DNA from: Ralstonia pickettii | GTDB taxonomy: Bacteria > Pseudomonadota > Gammaproteobacteria > Burkholderiales > Burkholderiaceae | DNA length: 49,840 nt | NCBI RefSeq assembly: GCF_001699815.1 | Contig: NZ_MCGB01000106.1 | Span: forward strand, 1-49,840 | Direction: 5' to 3' | Shown: piece after piece, positions 20,019 to 31,551 of the stretch | Position numbering within the stretch: the stretch's first letter is position 1 | Layout: each line of letters starts with the position of its first letter | The notes under the pieces: model-generated | Databases searched by the model: none | Told to the model about the DNA's origin: nothing | Seen by the model: only the letters and a program-made list of their open reading frames with translations | Made by a program: the position numbers and the translations under genes

Positions 20019-21560
20019 TTAGAACGCGGCGGACTTCTTGAAATCCTCGATCGCGGCACGCAGGGCGGCCTCATCGTCCTTCGACAGATCCTTCGTATCT
20101 TCGATGCGGTTGATGAGGTCGGCGTACTTCGTCTTCAGCGTGTCGTGCAGGCCCTTTTCAAACGCCAGGATGTCCTTCACGTCCACGTTGTCGAGGAAGC
20201 CGTTGTTGGCTGCGTAGAGCGACGCGGCCAGCTGCCACACCTGCAGCGGCTGGTATTGCGGCTGCTTGAGCAGTTCGGTCACGCGGCGGCCGCGCTCGAG
20301 CTGCTTGCGGGTCGCTTCGTCCAGGTCGGAAGCAAACTGCGCGAACGCAGCCAGTTCACGGTACTGGGCCAGGTCGGTACGGATACCGCCGGACAGCTTC
20401 TTGATGACCTTGGTCTGGGCAGCACCACCCACACGCGACACCGAAATACCGGCGTTGATTGCGGGGCGTACACCTGCGTTGAACAGGTCGGTTTCCAGGA
20501 AGATCTGGCCGTCGGTAATCGAGATCACGTTGGTCGGCACGAACGCGGACACGTCGCCGGCCTGCGTTTCGATCACGGGCAGTGCGGTCAGCGAACCGGT
20601 CTTGCCCTTGACTTCACCGTTGGTGATCTTCTCGATATGCTCGGCGTTCACACGCGCAGCACGCTCCAGCAGACGCGAGTGCAGGTAGAACACGTCGCCC
20701 GGGTAAGCCTCACGGCCAGGCGGACGGCGCAGCAGCAGCGAAACCTGACGGTACGCCCAAGCTTGCTTGGTCAGATCGTCATACACGATCAGCGCGTCTT
20801 CGCCGCGGTCGCGGAAGTACTCGCCCATCGTGCAGCCGGCGTAGGCCGACAGGTACTGCATGGCAGCCGAATCGGAAGCGGCGGCAGCCACCACGATCGT
20901 GTATTCCAGCGCGCCGTGCTCTTCGAGCTTGCGCACCACGTTGGCGATCGTCGAAGCCTTCTGGCCGATTGCCACGTACACGCAGAAGATGCCCTTGCCC
21001 TTCTGGTTGATGATGGCGTCGACTGCCACGGCGGTCTTGCCGGTCTGGCGGTCGCCAATGATCAGCTCACGCTGCCCACGGCCGATCGGCACCATTGCGT
21101 CGATCGACTTCAGACCGGTCTGCACCGGCTGGCTCACCGACTGACGCGCGATCACGCCCGGAGCGACCTTTTCGATCACGTCCGTCTTCTTGGCGTTGAT
21201 CGGGCCCTTGCCGTCGATCGGCTGGCCCAGTGCGTTGACCACGCGGCCCAGCAGTTCCGGGCCAACCGGCACTTCCAGAATGCGGCCCGTGCACTTGACT
21301 TCGTCGCCTTCGGAAATGTGCTCGTACTCACCCAGCACCACAGCGCCGACAGAGTCGCGCTCGAGGTTCAGCGCGAGGCCGAACGTGTTGCCCGGGAATT
21401 CCAGCATTTCGCCTTGCATCACGCCCGACAGGCCATGAATGCGGCAGATACCGTCCGTCACGGAGATGACCGTGCCGGTGTTCTTTGCGTCAGCGCCAGC
21501 CTTCAAGCCCTCGATACGGGTCTTGATCAGGTCGCTGATCTCGGAGGGGTTCAGTTGCAT
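20019..21560 (-). CDS. atpA: ATP synthase F1 subunit alpha
   Basis: The nucleotide-binding, non-catalytic F1 subunit, 513 residues, full length. It begins [19 protein letters not shown]. Walker A is [13 protein letters not shown] near residue 170, Walker [12 protein letters not shown] near 265, and the signature [14 protein letters not shown] lies near 365. The codons of the P-loop and the arginine-finger region (ISVSRVGG) are intact. Operon position: 73 bp after atpH. Confidence 0.98.
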   Translation of the reverse strand: MQLNPSEISDLIKTRIEGLKAGADAKNTGTVISVTDGICRIHGLSGVMQGEMLEFPGNTFGLALNLERDSVGAVVLGEYEHISEGDEVKCTGRILEVPVGPELLGRVVNALGQPIDGKGPINAKKTDVIEKVAPGVIARQSVSQPVQTGLKSIDAMVPIGRGQRELIIGDRQTGKTAVAVDAIINQKGKGIFCVYVAIGQKASTIANVVRKLEEHGALEYTIVVAAAASDSAAMQYLSAYAGCTMGEYFRDRGEDALIVYDDLTKQAWAYRQVSLLLRRPPGREAYPGDVFYLHSRLLERAARVNAEHIEKITNGEVKGKTGSLTALPVIETQAGDVSAFVPTNVISITDGQIFLETDLFNAGVRPAINAGISVSRVGGAAQTKVIKKLSGGIRTDLAQYRELAAFAQFASDLDEATRKQLERGRRVTELLKQPQYQPLQVWQLAASLYAANNGFLDNVDVKDILAFEKGLHDTLKTKYADLINRIEDTKDLSKDDEAALRAAIEDFKKSAAF

Positions 21561-21633
21561 CGAATGCTCCTAATTCTTCAATCTGTCTGCGGGCGCGATA
21601 TCGTCGATTGCATCGGCGCCTCGCGAAACAGCA

Positions 21634-22170
21634 TTACGCGGCGGTCAGCGCAGACTGCATCTGCGTCAGGCGCGCGCGCACCGAGGTGTCGAGCACTTCG
21701 TCGCCAATCTGCACACGCACGCCGCCGATCAACGAAGGATCGACGCTCACGTGAGCCTGCAGCTTCTTGCCGAACTTGCGTTCGAGCGTGGCGACCAGTT
21801 CGGTCAGGGGCGCGCCCTCAAGCGGGAACGCACTGGTGATCTCGACGTCGGCGGCGCCTTCGCTGGCATTCCGCAGCACATGGAATTGCGCGGCAATTTC
21901 CGGCAACAGCGTCAGGCGCTTGTTGGCCACCAGCAGGCCAACCAGTTCCTTCGCCTCATGCGATACCGGAGATTTCAGCGCCGACAGGAAGATCCCCGCC
22001 ACATCGGCTTTGGAGAGCTTCGGATCATCGGCGACTGCCTTCATGTCGGGCACGGCGGCAATTTGCCCCATTTCCGACACGAGCTCAGACCATGCACCCA
22101 GATTGCCGGCCTTCGCCACGCGGAACAGCGCCTCTGCGTACGGACGGGCAACGGTTGCGAGTTCTGCCAT
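21634..22170 (-). CDS. atpH: ATP synthase F1 subunit delta
   Basis: Delta joins the F1 head to the peripheral b-subunit stalk. The 178-residue product starts [16 protein letters not shown], the usual N-terminal helical bundle, and ends with the conserved [21 protein letters not shown] block. It starts only 2 bp after the atpF stop codon, so translation is probably coupled. Confidence 0.97.
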
Positions 22171-22172
22171 GA

Positions 22173-22643
22173 TTACAGCTCAGCCTTGAGTTGATTGAGC
22201 AGATCGGCGTGGACCTGCGCATTGACTTCACGCTTGAGGATCTGCTCGGCACCCTTGACGGCCAGAACAGCAACCTGGTCACGCAGCGATTCACGCGCGC
22301 GCACGGTTTGCTGCTCGGCTTCGGCCTTGGCTTGCGCGATGATGCGCGCGGCTTCGGCTTGGGCGTTTTGCTTGATCTCATCGGCGGTCATCTGGGCGCG
22401 CTTTTCAGCGTCCGCGATGCGTTGCGCGCCTTCATTGCGCGCCTCGGTCAGTGCTTGGTCGACCCGCTTGTTGGCCAGCTCCAGCTCAGCCTTGCCCTTA
22501 TCGGCAGCGGCCAGGCCATCGGCGATTTTCTTCGCGCGTTCGTCGAGCGCCTTCACCAGGGGCGGCCAAATGAATTTGGCAACAACCCACCACAGGATGA
22601 AGAACACGACCATCTGCGCGACGAGTGTGGCGTTCAGGTTCAT
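22173..22643 (-). CDS. atpF: ATP synthase Fo subunit b
   Basis: The peripheral-stalk subunit: one N-terminal membrane helix (about residues 5-25, [20 protein letters not shown]) followed by a long charged Ala/Glu/Lys/Arg-rich helix (residues about 30-156) that dimerises as a right-handed coiled coil. Length 156 is standard. A single atpF is present rather than b/b' pairs. Confidence 0.97.
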
Positions 22644-22749
22644 GGTGTGTTCCTTTCGGTATTGAGACTACGGATCAATGCACGAAGCGGCGAGGGTCAC
22701 GCGGTGCGTTCACCCTAGCCGCCTCCGGCATCATGCAGACCGAAAAGAA

Positions 22750-23028
<279 letters not shown>

Positions 23029-23099
23029 TTACGTGAAAGACTAAGAACTTGAGAACTTGGAAAAATCAAACGGAACCGGAGAACCTGAACCGCAACTAC

Positions 23100-23987
<888 letters not shown>

Positions 23988-24212
23988 TCAGTCCAATATT
24001 GCGAAACATTCTTCGTGACCCGTTCCGACTCGCGCCCGATGCAACCAGGTTTCCCCTGGAGATCGCGGACTGCACGCGGCTGAAACACGCCACCTTATTC
24101 TTGCGGAGTGTCAGCGCAATGAACCTGGCTTCTCCTGCATCAGGTCCTTGCCGTGTACCAACACGTCCAGTGTGCCCGCCATGTCGTGGTGGGCTGGAGC
24201 CGATTCAACGCA

Positions 24213-24782
24213 CTATCGCAGCGCGAGACCGACCCAATACATCTTGAGCGCCAGGATCAGGGTGATCAGCAAGGGCGGCCAATGCAGGCCCTTGAACACC
24301 ACCACCACGATCACCAGCAGCGCGACCGTGCCAAGCACCTTGATCGCTTCGCCCACTACCAGACGGGCGATGGATTCGAACCCCTTGGCCGTCGACAGCC
24401 GCATCGCGAACCATGCCGAAGGCACCACGCATACGCCACCGCCCAGCAGCGCCGACAATCCAGCCTCGGCGGCTGACGCAGCGCCCGCTCCCGCGAACCA
24501 AGTGCCGACATACCAACCGAGCGCACACAACAGTGTGATGGCCACCTGGCCGAGCACGATGGAAAAGGGCGTGATACGCGAGGCCTGCAGAGCCTGCTCG
24601 CCGAACAGGGCGACCGCTTCGTCATGCGAGAGCACATGCACCGGCGGCTCCGCCTGCTCCTCATCGTCCCAACCGTCGCGCTTCGGATCCTGCGCCGACG
24701 TGGGTCGGGCGGCTTTCAACGAAGCGTAAGAATCGGGCCGTTGCCGGTCGGTTGGCTGCATGGAAGAATGCGCTTTCATCAT
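24213..24782 (-). CDS. atpI: ATP synthase subunit I (assembly factor)
   Basis: AtpI assists c-ring assembly and is the first gene of the operon. The 189-residue product has a long hydrophilic N-terminus (about 75 residues, DDEEQAEPPVHVLSHDEAVALFGEQAL) and four membrane helices, ending PPLLITLILALKMYWVGLAL, typical of betaproteobacterial AtpI. The start at 24782 is the first ATG; internal ATGs at residues 2 and 8 cannot be excluded. Confidence 0.93.
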   Translation of the reverse strand: MMKAHSSMQPTDRQRPDSYASLKAARPTSAQDPKRDGWDDEEQAEPPVHVLSHDEAVALFGEQALQASRITPFSIVLGQVAITLLCALGWYVGTWFAGAGAASAAEAGLSALLGGGVCVVPSAWFAMRLSTAKGFESIARLVVGEAIKVLGTVALLVIVVVVFKGLHWPPLLITLILALKMYWVGLALR

Positions 24783-25110
24783 GCCGCACCGCTTTGGGTC
24801 AGGCGGATTTAAAACCGCACGATTTTACGGGACATGGCGTTCGCCAGTCAACGCGCAAGCGAATGCTCGTGCGGGCGCCTTCGACAGCACTCCGTGCGGC
24901 CGCGTTCCATACGGCGAGCGCAATACGGTGCTGTCGCCGGGGCACCGAATCCGCCTGATGGTGCTGCACCCCGTTGATTCCATGATGGTGCTGGCGAAGC
25001 GCGGCGTCGATGACGCGCGAGGTAATTGCACCAATTCCGTGCCAAAGGGTGCCCGTACACGGCGCCACGACGACGGCTCCAATACGTGCGTCAAACTGTC
25101 GCAGGGAAAC
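24783..25110. other. 328-bp spacer between parB and the ATP synthase operon
   Basis: Probably carries the leftward atp promoter. A TTTTAAAT element on the minus strand (24807-24814), about 25 bp before the atpI start, could serve as a -10 box, but no matching -35 was found. No convincing terminator for the par operon and no small gene were seen. Confidence 0.4.
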
Positions 25111-26022
25111 TCAGGCCGCCTCTTCGTTGCCGTCCGGTCGCAGGCGCGCGAGCAAGCCGTCGAACTCGTCAAGACTGCTGAACTGCACGGTCAACTGACC
25201 ACGGCCCTTGGCCGCCAGCTTGATCTGCACACCCAGGCCCAGTTGATCGGCCAACTCCTCTTCCAGGCGCGCGACGTCACGACCACCTTGGTGACCGCCC
25301 TTTTGCTTGAGTGACTTCAGCTCGAATGGCTTGAGCGTCAACGCGACCAGTTTTTCCGTCTCGCGCACCGACAGGCGCTTGTTGACGATCTGGTTGGCCA
25401 ATGTGATCTGCGTAGCGCCATCGACGGCGAGCAGCGCGCGGGCGTGGCCCATGTCGAGGTCGCCGGCCATCAGCATGGTCTGCACGGGCTGAGCGAGATT
25501 GAGCAGGCGCAACAGGTTCGACACCGCGCTGCGCGAACGCCCTACCGATTCCGCCGCCTGCTCGTGCGTGAACTGGAATTCACGCACCAGGCGCGCAATG
25601 CCCTGCGCCTCTTCCAGCGGGTTGAGATCTTCGCGCTGGATGTTCTCGATCAGCGCCATGGCAGCGGCTGATTCATCCGGCACGTCCTTCACGAGGACGG
25701 GCACTTCGGTCAGGCCGGCGAGGCGCGAAGCGCGGAAGCGGCGTTCACCCGCGATGATTTCGTACTTCGGCTTCGCGCCGTCTGACTCGACCTTGCGCAC
25801 CAGAATCGGCTGCATCAGGCCTTGTGCGCGGATGCTGGCGGCGAGCTCCTGCAGCGCGCCTTCGTCCATGCGCGTGCGCGGCTGATATTTGCCGGGCTGC
25901 ATCTGTTCCAGCTTCAGGACCGTCGGGGCGCCCTCCTGCTTGGCGGCTTCGACAATCTCGGCTGGACTGCCGAGCAGCGCTTCGAGGCCGCGGCCCAGTC
26001 CCTTTTTTTTCATCGTGCTCAT
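25111..26022 (-). CDS. parB: Chromosome-partitioning protein ParB
   Basis: ParB is the CTP-dependent clamp that loads at parS and spreads along DNA. The 303-residue product has the N-terminal CTP-binding/spreading domain (YQPRTRMDEGALQELAASI, with GERRFRASR near residue 92 and ENIQRED near 122), a central HTH for parS (FTHEQAAESVGRSRSAVSNLLRLL, about residues 150-175) and a C-terminal dimerisation domain. AGAGGA precedes the ATG at 26022. It follows parA by 17 bp. Three perfect parS sites lie 2-3.6 kb upstream. Confidence 0.98.
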   Translation of the reverse strand: MSTMKKKGLGRGLEALLGSPAEIVEAAKQEGAPTVLKLEQMQPGKYQPRTRMDEGALQELAASIRAQGLMQPILVRKVESDGAKPKYEIIAGERRFRASRLAGLTEVPVLVKDVPDESAAAMALIENIQREDLNPLEEAQGIARLVREFQFTHEQAAESVGRSRSAVSNLLRLLNLAQPVQTMLMAGDLDMGHARALLAVDGATQITLANQIVNKRLSVRETEKLVALTLKPFELKSLKQKGGHQGGRDVARLEEELADQLGLGVQIKLAAKGRGQLTVQFSSLDEFDGLLARLRPDGNEEAA

Positions 26023-26039
26023 GTTGTTCCTCTTACCGC

Positions 26040-26825
26040 TCAGGCCGGCGTGTCGGCCATCTGCCGCACGCGCGCGATCATCTCGGCACCGAAATCCAGA
26101 TAGGCCTTGGCCCCCTTCGATGCCACGTCAAACGCCACGCCCGGCATGCCGTACGACGGCGCTTCGGCCAGACGCACATTGCGCGGGATGACCGTCTTGA
26201 ACACCTTGTCGCCGAAGTGCGATTCGAGTTGCGCCGAGACCTGCTGCTGCAACGTCACGCGCGGGTCAAACATCACGCGCAACAGACCGATCACCTTGAG
26301 ATCGCGGTTCAGGTTGGCGTGCACCTGCTTGATGGTGTTGACCAGATCCGACAGGCCTTCGAGCGCGAAGTACTCGCACTGCATTGGCACGACCACGCCA
26401 TGCGCGGCGCACAGGCCGTTGAGCGTGAGCAGCGAGAGCGACGGCGGACAATCGATGAGGACAAAGTCGTAGTCGGCTTCCACCTCGGCGAGCGCAAGCT
26501 TGAGGCGGTTCTCGCGATGTTCCAGATCGACCAGTTCGACTTCGGCGCCGGCCAGGTCGCGGTTGGCGGGCAGCACGTCATAGCGCCCTGCCTCCGAGCG
26601 CTGGCGCGCCTGCGGAATCGTCGCCAGCCCGACAAGCACCTGGTAGACGCTGAATTCCAGCGTGTGCTTGTCGATGCCGGAGCCCATCGAAGCATTGCCC
26701 TGAGGGTCGAGGTCGACCAGCAGCACGCGTTGCCCTTGCGCGGCCAGTCCGGCCGCGAGATTCACCGTGGTGGTGGTCTTGCCGACCCCGCCCTTCTGGT
26801 TGGCGATCACGAAAATATTCGACAT
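26040..26825 (-). CDS. parA: Chromosome-partitioning ATPase ParA
   Basis: A deviant-Walker ATPase that binds the nucleoid non-specifically and moves ParB-parS complexes. The 261-residue product begins MSNIFVIANQKGGVGKTTTTVNLA, with the signature lysine in KGGVGKT, Walker A' LLVDLDPQGNAS near residue 40 and Walker B DFVLIDCPPSLSLLT near 120. Short N-terminus without an HTH, so it is the chromosomal (Soj) type that does not autoregulate by specific DNA binding. The gene follows rsmG by 37 bp. Confidence 0.98.
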   Translation of the reverse strand: MSNIFVIANQKGGVGKTTTTVNLAAGLAAQGQRVLLVDLDPQGNASMGSGIDKHTLEFSVYQVLVGLATIPQARQRSEAGRYDVLPANRDLAGAEVELVDLEHRENRLKLALAEVEADYDFVLIDCPPSLSLLTLNGLCAAHGVVVPMQCEYFALEGLSDLVNTIKQVHANLNRDLKVIGLLRVMFDPRVTLQQQVSAQLESHFGDKVFKTVIPRNVRLAEAPSYGMPGVAFDVASKGAKAYLDFGAEMIARVRQMADTPA

Positions 26826-26862
26826 GACTCCTCTGCGGTGAATGGCTCGCTACAACGTTCGC

Positions 26863-27531
26863 TCACGCCGACGGCGCGAGGATGACCAGGTGACGCTCAG
26901 CCGGCAGCCCCGGCACGGTCAGGCGCTCGATGGCTTCGACGGTCCAGCCGGCGGGCAGGCGTTCGATTTCGGCATCCGGGCGCACGCCCTTCATGGCGAC
27001 CATGCGGCCGCCGGGCGCCAGCAGGTGCCCGGCCAGATTCACGAAATCGACCAACTCGGCAAACGCGCGTGACGTGATGACGCCGTAGCCGGTGGCATCG
27101 GCCAGTTTTTCTACATGGCCCCAATGCGATTGGGCATTGGCCAAGCCAAGCTCGGCGCGGCACTGCGTCAGGAAGGCGGTCTTCTTCTGCACGATGTCGA
27201 CCATCGTGACGCTTACATCTGGGAAAGCGATGGCCAGCGGAATGCCCGGCAGCCCACCACCCGAACCGACGTCCAGCACGCGCGGTGCGTCGGGTTGGGC
27301 ACGGCGGGCCAAACCGGCGATGCGCGACACGGCCGAGAGCGAATCCAGCAGGTGATGCGTCAGCATGTCGCCGGCATCACGAATGGCGGTCAGGTTATAG
27401 ACGCGGTTCCATTTGGCCAGCAGCCCTTGATACGCCAGCAGGCGATCGACCTGCGCGTCGTCCAGCGACAAGCCAAGCGCACGGGCGCCGGCTTCCAACT
27501 CTGCCCGGGCGTCTGTCAGTGCATTCGCCAT
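26863..27531 (-). CDS. rsmG: 16S rRNA (guanine527-N7) methyltransferase
   Basis: RsmG (GidB) methylates G527 of 16S rRNA using S-adenosylmethionine. The 222-residue product has [11 protein letters not shown] near residue 40, HHLLDSLS near 57 and the SAM loop [17 protein letters not shown] near 75-92, with [11 protein letters not shown] after it. The start is the ATG at 27531, which overlaps the mnmG stop as TGATG and implies translational coupling; a TTG one codon upstream was not preferred. Confidence 0.97.
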   Translation of the reverse strand: MANALTDARAELEAGARALGLSLDDAQVDRLLAYQGLLAKWNRVYNLTAIRDAGDMLTHHLLDSLSAVSRIAGLARRAQPDAPRVLDVGSGGGLPGIPLAIAFPDVSVTMVDIVQKKTAFLTQCRAELGLANAQSHWGHVEKLADATGYGVITSRAFAELVDFVNLAGHLLAPGGRMVAMKGVRPDAEIERLPAGWTVEAIERLTVPGLPAERHLVILAPSA

Positions 27532-29480
27532 CAAGCGGCCTCGCCTTCTGAACTGGCGCGCGGGCCAACTTGGCCACGCAGCACGCCCTTCTTGAGGTGC
27601 ACGAGCAGCAGCGACACGGCGGCCGGCGTGATGCCGGAGATACGTGAAGCCTGTCCGATGGTCTCGGGCTTGTGCTTGGCGAGCTTCTGCTGGACCTCGA
27701 TCGACAGACCGCGCACTTGCGAATAATCGAAATCGGCCGGCAGACGGGTGTTCTCGTTCGCACCGAGGCGCTCCACTTCATCGGCTTGCCGGGCGATATA
27801 GCCGTGGTATTTGATGCCGATCTCGACCTGCTCGCGGATCTGCTCGGCCAGCAACGGGTCTTCAGCCAACGGCGATTCGAGCGCGTACTTGCCGCCCTGC
27901 ATGCCCACAAGGGTTTCGTACGTCACGTTAGGCCGGCGCAGCAAGTCGGCCAAGGCGTACTCGCGCTCAATGCCTTTGCCCAGGACCGGCTCAGCGTCTT
28001 CCAACGGAAGCGTGGCCGGATTCACCCAAGTCGACTTGAGGCGCTCTGTTTCACGTGAAACAGCGTCACGCTTCCGGTTGAAGGCATCCCAGCGAGCGTC
28101 GTCGACCACGCCCAGCGTGCGGCCGACTTCGGTCAAGCGCATGTCGGCGTTGTCTTCCCGCAGGCTGAGGCGGAACTCGGCCCGGCTGGTGAACATGCGA
28201 TACGGCTCGGTCACGCCCCGGGTGATGAGGTCGTCGACGAGCACGCCCAGATAAGCCTGGTCGCGGCGCGGCGTCCAGGCATCCTTGCCCTGCACTTGCA
28301 GGCCGGCGTTGATGCCCGCCAGCAGGCCTTGCGCCGCGGCCTCTTCGTAACCGGTCGTCCCGTTGATCTGGCCAGCGAAGAACAGGCCGGAAATCGCCTT
28401 CGACTCCAGCGAGGCCTTGAGGCCGCGCGGGTCGAAGTAGTCGTACTCGATGGCGTAACCGGGACGCAGGATGTGGGCATTCTCCAGCCCGCGCATTGAG
28501 TGGATCAGGTCGAGCTGCACATCAAACGGCAGGCTGGTCGACACGCCGTTCGGGTAAAACTCGTTGGTCGCCAAGCCCTCCGGTTCCAGGAAGATCTGGT
28601 GGCTGTCCTTGCTGGCGAAGCGATGGATCTTGTCTTCAATGCTAGGGCAGTAGCGTGGCCCCACCCCTTCGATCACGCCCGTGTACATGGGGGAGCGGTC
28701 CAGCCCGGCGCGGATGATGTCGTGCGTGCGCTCGTTGGTGTGCGTTACCCAGCACGGCACTTGACGCGGATGCATGTCCGCGCGGCCCATGAACGAGAAC
28801 ACCGGCACCGGATCGAGATCACCCGGCTGCTCTTCGAGCACCGAAAAATCGATGGAGCGGCCGTCAATGCGCGGCGGCGTGCCGGTTTTGAGGCGGCCTT
28901 GCGGCAGCTTCAATTCCTTCAGACGCGCCGACAGCGATACCGCAGCCGGGTCGCCCGCGCGACCGCCGGTGTAGTTGTTTAGCCCGACGTGGATCTTGCC
29001 GTCGAGGAACGTGCCGGCCGTCAGTACCACAGCACGTGCACGGAACTGCACGCCAACCTGCGTCACCGCCCCGATTACGCGATCGCCTTCTACCACCAGG
29101 TCTTCCACAGCCTGCTGGAACAGCATCAGGTTCGGCTGGTTTTCCAGGCGATGACGGATCGCCGCCTTGTACAGCACGCGGTCTGCCTGCGCGCGAGTCG
29201 CCCTCACGGCCGGGCCCTTGCTGGAATTGAGGATACGGAACTGGATCCCGCCCTCGTCCGTCGCAATGGCCATGGCGCCGCCGAGCGCATCCACTTCCTT
29301 GACCAGGTGACCCTTGCCGATGCCGCCGATGGACGGATTGCAGCTCATCTGCCCCAAGGTCTCGATGTTGTGCGTCAGCAGCAGGGTCTGGCAGCCCATG
29401 CGCGCCGCCGCCAGGGCGGCCTCGGTGCCGGCGTGTCCGCCGCCCACCACGATCACATCGAATTCAATTGGATACAGCAT
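27531..29480 (-). CDS. mnmG: tRNA uridine-5-carboxymethylaminomethyl modification enzyme MnmG
   Basis: MnmG (GidA), with MnmE, makes cmnm5U at tRNA wobble position 34, using FAD, NADH and methylenetetrahydrofolate. The 649-residue product has the FAD loop [14 protein letters not shown] near residues 9-22, the [12 protein letters not shown] motif near 46, CTP-type segments [11 protein letters not shown] and the family block [20 protein letters not shown] near 370. Start 29480 follows AGGAGG; the longer frame from 29504 lacks homology. A perfect parS site is embedded in its 3' half (28047-28062), encoding Val-Ser-Arg-Glu-Thr. Confidence 0.98.
   Translation of the reverse strand: MLYPIEFDVIVVGGGHAGTEAALAAARMGCQTLLLTHNIETLGQMSCNPSIGGIGKGHLVKEVDALGGAMAIATDEGGIQFRILNSSKGPAVRATRAQADRVLYKAAIRHRLENQPNLMLFQQAVEDLVVEGDRVIGAVTQVGVQFRARAVVLTAGTFLDGKIHVGLNNYTGGRAGDPAAVSLSARLKELKLPQGRLKTGTPPRIDGRSIDFSVLEEQPGDLDPVPVFSFMGRADMHPRQVPCWVTHTNERTHDIIRAGLDRSPMYTGVIEGVGPRYCPSIEDKIHRFASKDSHQIFLEPEGLATNEFYPNGVSTSLPFDVQLDLIHSMRGLENAHILRPGYAIEYDYFDPRGLKASLESKAISGLFFAGQINGTTGYEEAAAQGLLAGINAGLQVQGKDAWTPRRDQAYLGVLVDDLITRGVTEPYRMFTSRAEFRLSLREDNADMRLTEVGRTLGVVDDARWDAFNRKRDAVSRETERLKSTWVNPATLPLEDAEPVLGKGIEREYALADLLRRPNVTYETLVGMQGGKYALESPLAEDPLLAEQIREQVEIGIKYHGYIARQADEVERLGANENTRLPADFDYSQVRGLSIEVQQKLAKHKPETIGQASRISGITPAAVSLLLVHLKKGVLRGQVGPRASSEGEAA
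28047..28062. other. parS site, inside mnmG
   Basis: TGTTTCACGTGAAACA, a perfect match to the chromosomal parS palindrome recognised by ParB. It lies within the mnmG coding sequence, where it encodes VSRET of the product. Confidence 0.95.
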
Positions 29481-29593
29481 GGCTTCCTCCTCGCATGGAG
29501 GCATTGAAAATTTGGAGAAGCGGAATTATAAGTCGCGCAGCTACACCACAGTTCGACGATGCGGTAATCGAGACGAAATTCCCCCGCTTTTCG

Positions 29594-29609
29594 TGTTTCA
29601 CGTGAAACA
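29594..29609. other. parS site, upstream of mnmG
   Basis: Perfect 16-bp TGTTTCACGTGAAACA, about 115 bp upstream of the mnmG start, in the intergenic region. It forms a pair with the next site, 40 bp away centre to centre. Confidence 0.95.
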
Positions 29610-29633
29610 TGCACCGCTTGTCGGGCAGGCTTG

Positions 29634-29649
29634 TGTTTCACGTGAAACA
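29634..29649. other. parS site, second of the upstream pair
   Basis: A third perfect TGTTTCACGTGAAACA. The 40-bp spacing from the preceding site is close to four helical turns, so the two ParB dimers could load on the same face of the DNA. Confidence 0.95.
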
Positions 29650-29665
29650 CACCGAGGGTTGGCCT

Positions 29666-30114
29666 TCAGGCATCGTGACCCGAGTGCGTCCGCAGAAAGT
29701 CGATGAAGACGCGCGGCTTGCCCGGCATCCGAGGCGTGCCTGGGAAATAGAGATGAAAGCGATACATCGGCGGACACCACGGCTCGAGCACTCGAACCAG
29801 GCGGCCGGCCGCCACATGCTCGGTAACGAGGTCTTCCAACACGTGCGCCAAGCCCATGCCCTGCTTCGCCGCCTCGACCATCGCCAGCACATCATTGGCG
29901 ATGAAGCCCCCGTCACATCGGCCGACTGAATGGCACCACCGCGGGGTTCGACAAACGCCCAGTCATACAAGGCGCCGCTACTCGGAAAGCGATATCGGAT
30001 GCACCGATGCCCGCGCAGTGCGTCCAGCGATTCAGGAGTGCCATACGCTTGCAAATAGCCTGCGCTGCCCACCACCGCGATACGGCGCGCCGGTCCAATC
30101 GGCACGCCGACCAT
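29666..30114 (-). pseudogene. LysR-family regulator remnant (effector domain only, frameshifted)
   Basis: Reading leftward, about 150 residues match the C-terminal effector domain of LysR regulators: MVGVPIGPARRIAVVGSAGYL, then HRCIRYRF, then in a different frame FIANDVLAMVEAAKQGMG and the tail RVFIDFLRTHSG. The frames join at a run of five C (29907-29911 on the plus strand) where one more base would restore ACG-GGG-GGC-TTC, so one G is missing. The HTH domain and first half of the effector domain are absent; homology stops just before the terminator at 30181-30218. It cannot bind DNA as a regulator. Confidence 0.85.
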
Positions 30115-30180
30115 GTCGCGGCGCTGCCCACAACCGCGGCATCGCCAGTACCGAAAAGCCTCGCCAGCACTTGAGCCCCA

Positions 30181-30218
30181 AAAGCAAAACGCACGGCGCG
30201 AACCGTGCGTTTTGCTTT
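30181..30218. terminator. Strong bidirectional terminator after the binding-protein gene
   Basis: AAAGCAAAACGCACGG (30181-30196) pairs perfectly over 16 bp with CCGTGCGTTTTGCTTT (30203-30218) around a 6-base loop. It lies 23 bp after the stop codon of the leftward binding-protein gene. Confidence 0.85.
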
Positions 30219-30241
30219 GGGCAATGACGTGGGCTACGTCA

Positions 30242-31390
30242 TTAATTCTGCAGCTTCCACTTCCCGTCCTTGATCTCCACCATCACCCGCGCCCGCTGAT
30301 CCAGCCCGAGGTGATCCTTCGCATTCATATTCATCACGCCGTGCGAGATGGCCAGGTTGGTCGTCGTCTCCATCGCATCGCGCAGCCCCTTGCGGAACGC
30401 CGGCGTGCCGGGTTGCCCCTTCTTCAGCGCTTCGGGCATCGCCTGCGTGAACAACAAACCGGCATCCCACATGTGGCCACCGAAGGTGGAAACCTGCCCG
30501 CCGTAGGCCTTCTCATATGCAGTCTTGTACGCCAGCGCCGGCTTCTTTACCAGATTGCTGTCCGGCAGTTGCTCGGCAACCAGGATCGGGCCCGCGGGCA
30601 GGTACGTGCCTTCGCAGTCCTTGCCACACACACGCAGGAAGTCGGCGTTCGCCACGCCGTGCGTCTGATACAGCTTGCCCTTGTAGCCGCGCTCCTTGAG
30701 CGCCCGTTCCGGCAACGCGGCCGGCGTACCCGAGCCTGCGATCAGCACCGCATCCGGATTGGCTGACATGATCTTCAGCACCTGCCCCGTCACCGACGTA
30801 TCGGTCCGAGCAAAGCGCTCATTGGCGACGACCTTCAGCTTGCGCAATGCAGCCACCTTGTCGAACTCCTGCGCCCACGAATCGCCATAGGCATCGGCAA
30901 AACCGATCAGCGCGACCGTCTTCACGCCGTGGTTGGCCATGTGCTCGGCAATGGCGGTCGCCATGTGGGAATCGTTTTGCGGCGTCTTGAAGACCCACGC
31001 CCGCTTGGCGTCCATCGGCTCGATGATCCGCGCTGATGCGGCCAAGGTGATCATTGGCGTTTCGTTCTCGGCCACCACATCCACCATCGCCAGCGAGTTC
31101 GGCGTGACGGTCGAACCGATCACCAGGTCGACCTTGTCTTCGGTGATCAACTTGCGCGTGTTCTTGACGGCCGTGGTCGTGTCAGACGCATCGTCGAGCA
31201 CGATGTACTCGATTTTCTTGCCGGCGATTTCCTTGGGGAGCAGCGCGACGGTGTTCTTTTCCGGAATGCCTAGGGAAGCGGCCGGCCCCGTGGCAGACAC
31301 CGTGATGCCGACCTTCACCTGGGCGAACGCCGTACCTGCCAACAGTGCCGTCGCGGCGAGTGCAATGCGGGATGCGCGCGAAACCTTCAT
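30242..31390 (-). CDS. Branched-chain amino-acid-type ABC substrate-binding protein
   Basis: A 382-residue periplasmic protein of the LivJ/LivK (Peripla_BP_6) family. Signal peptide about residues 1-23 (MKVSRASRIALAATALLAGTAFAQ). Mature protein: VKVGITVSATGPAASLG, EYIVLDDASDTTTAVKNTRKLI, then LIAGSGTPAALPERALKERGY. It resembles the binding proteins of aromatic or branched-chain compound importers; ligand not known. Start 31390 has AGGAGA 8 bases upstream and restores the signal peptide; the in-frame extension to 31522 does not. No permease or ATPase gene is next to it, so it would act with a transporter encoded elsewhere. Confidence 0.9.
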   Translation of the reverse strand: MKVSRASRIALAATALLAGTAFAQVKVGITVSATGPAASLGIPEKNTVALLPKEIAGKKIEYIVLDDASDTTTAVKNTRKLITEDKVDLVIGSTVTPNSLAMVDVVAENETPMITLAASARIIEPMDAKRAWVFKTPQNDSHMATAIAEHMANHGVKTVALIGFADAYGDSWAQEFDKVAALRKLKVVANERFARTDTSVTGQVLKIMSANPDAVLIAGSGTPAALPERALKERGYKGKLYQTHGVANADFLRVCGKDCEGTYLPAGPILVAEQLPDSNLVKKPALAYKTAYEKAYGGQVSTFGGHMWDAGLLFTQAMPEALKKGQPGTPAFRKGLRDAMETTTNLAISHGVMNMNAKDHLGLDQRARVMVEIKDGKWKLQN

Positions 31391-31551
31391 GCCGTCCGTC
31401 TCCTGAGATATGCGAAGCGGGTCTGCGCCCGCCCTGGATCTGCGATTTGGCCGACCGCTGGGTCGGGGATGAACGAGTCTAGAAGGAGTCACGCCACGCG
31501 AGCAAGGGGGGAGATACCCCAAACCTTAACGTGTTCACGATCTGGGCAGAT

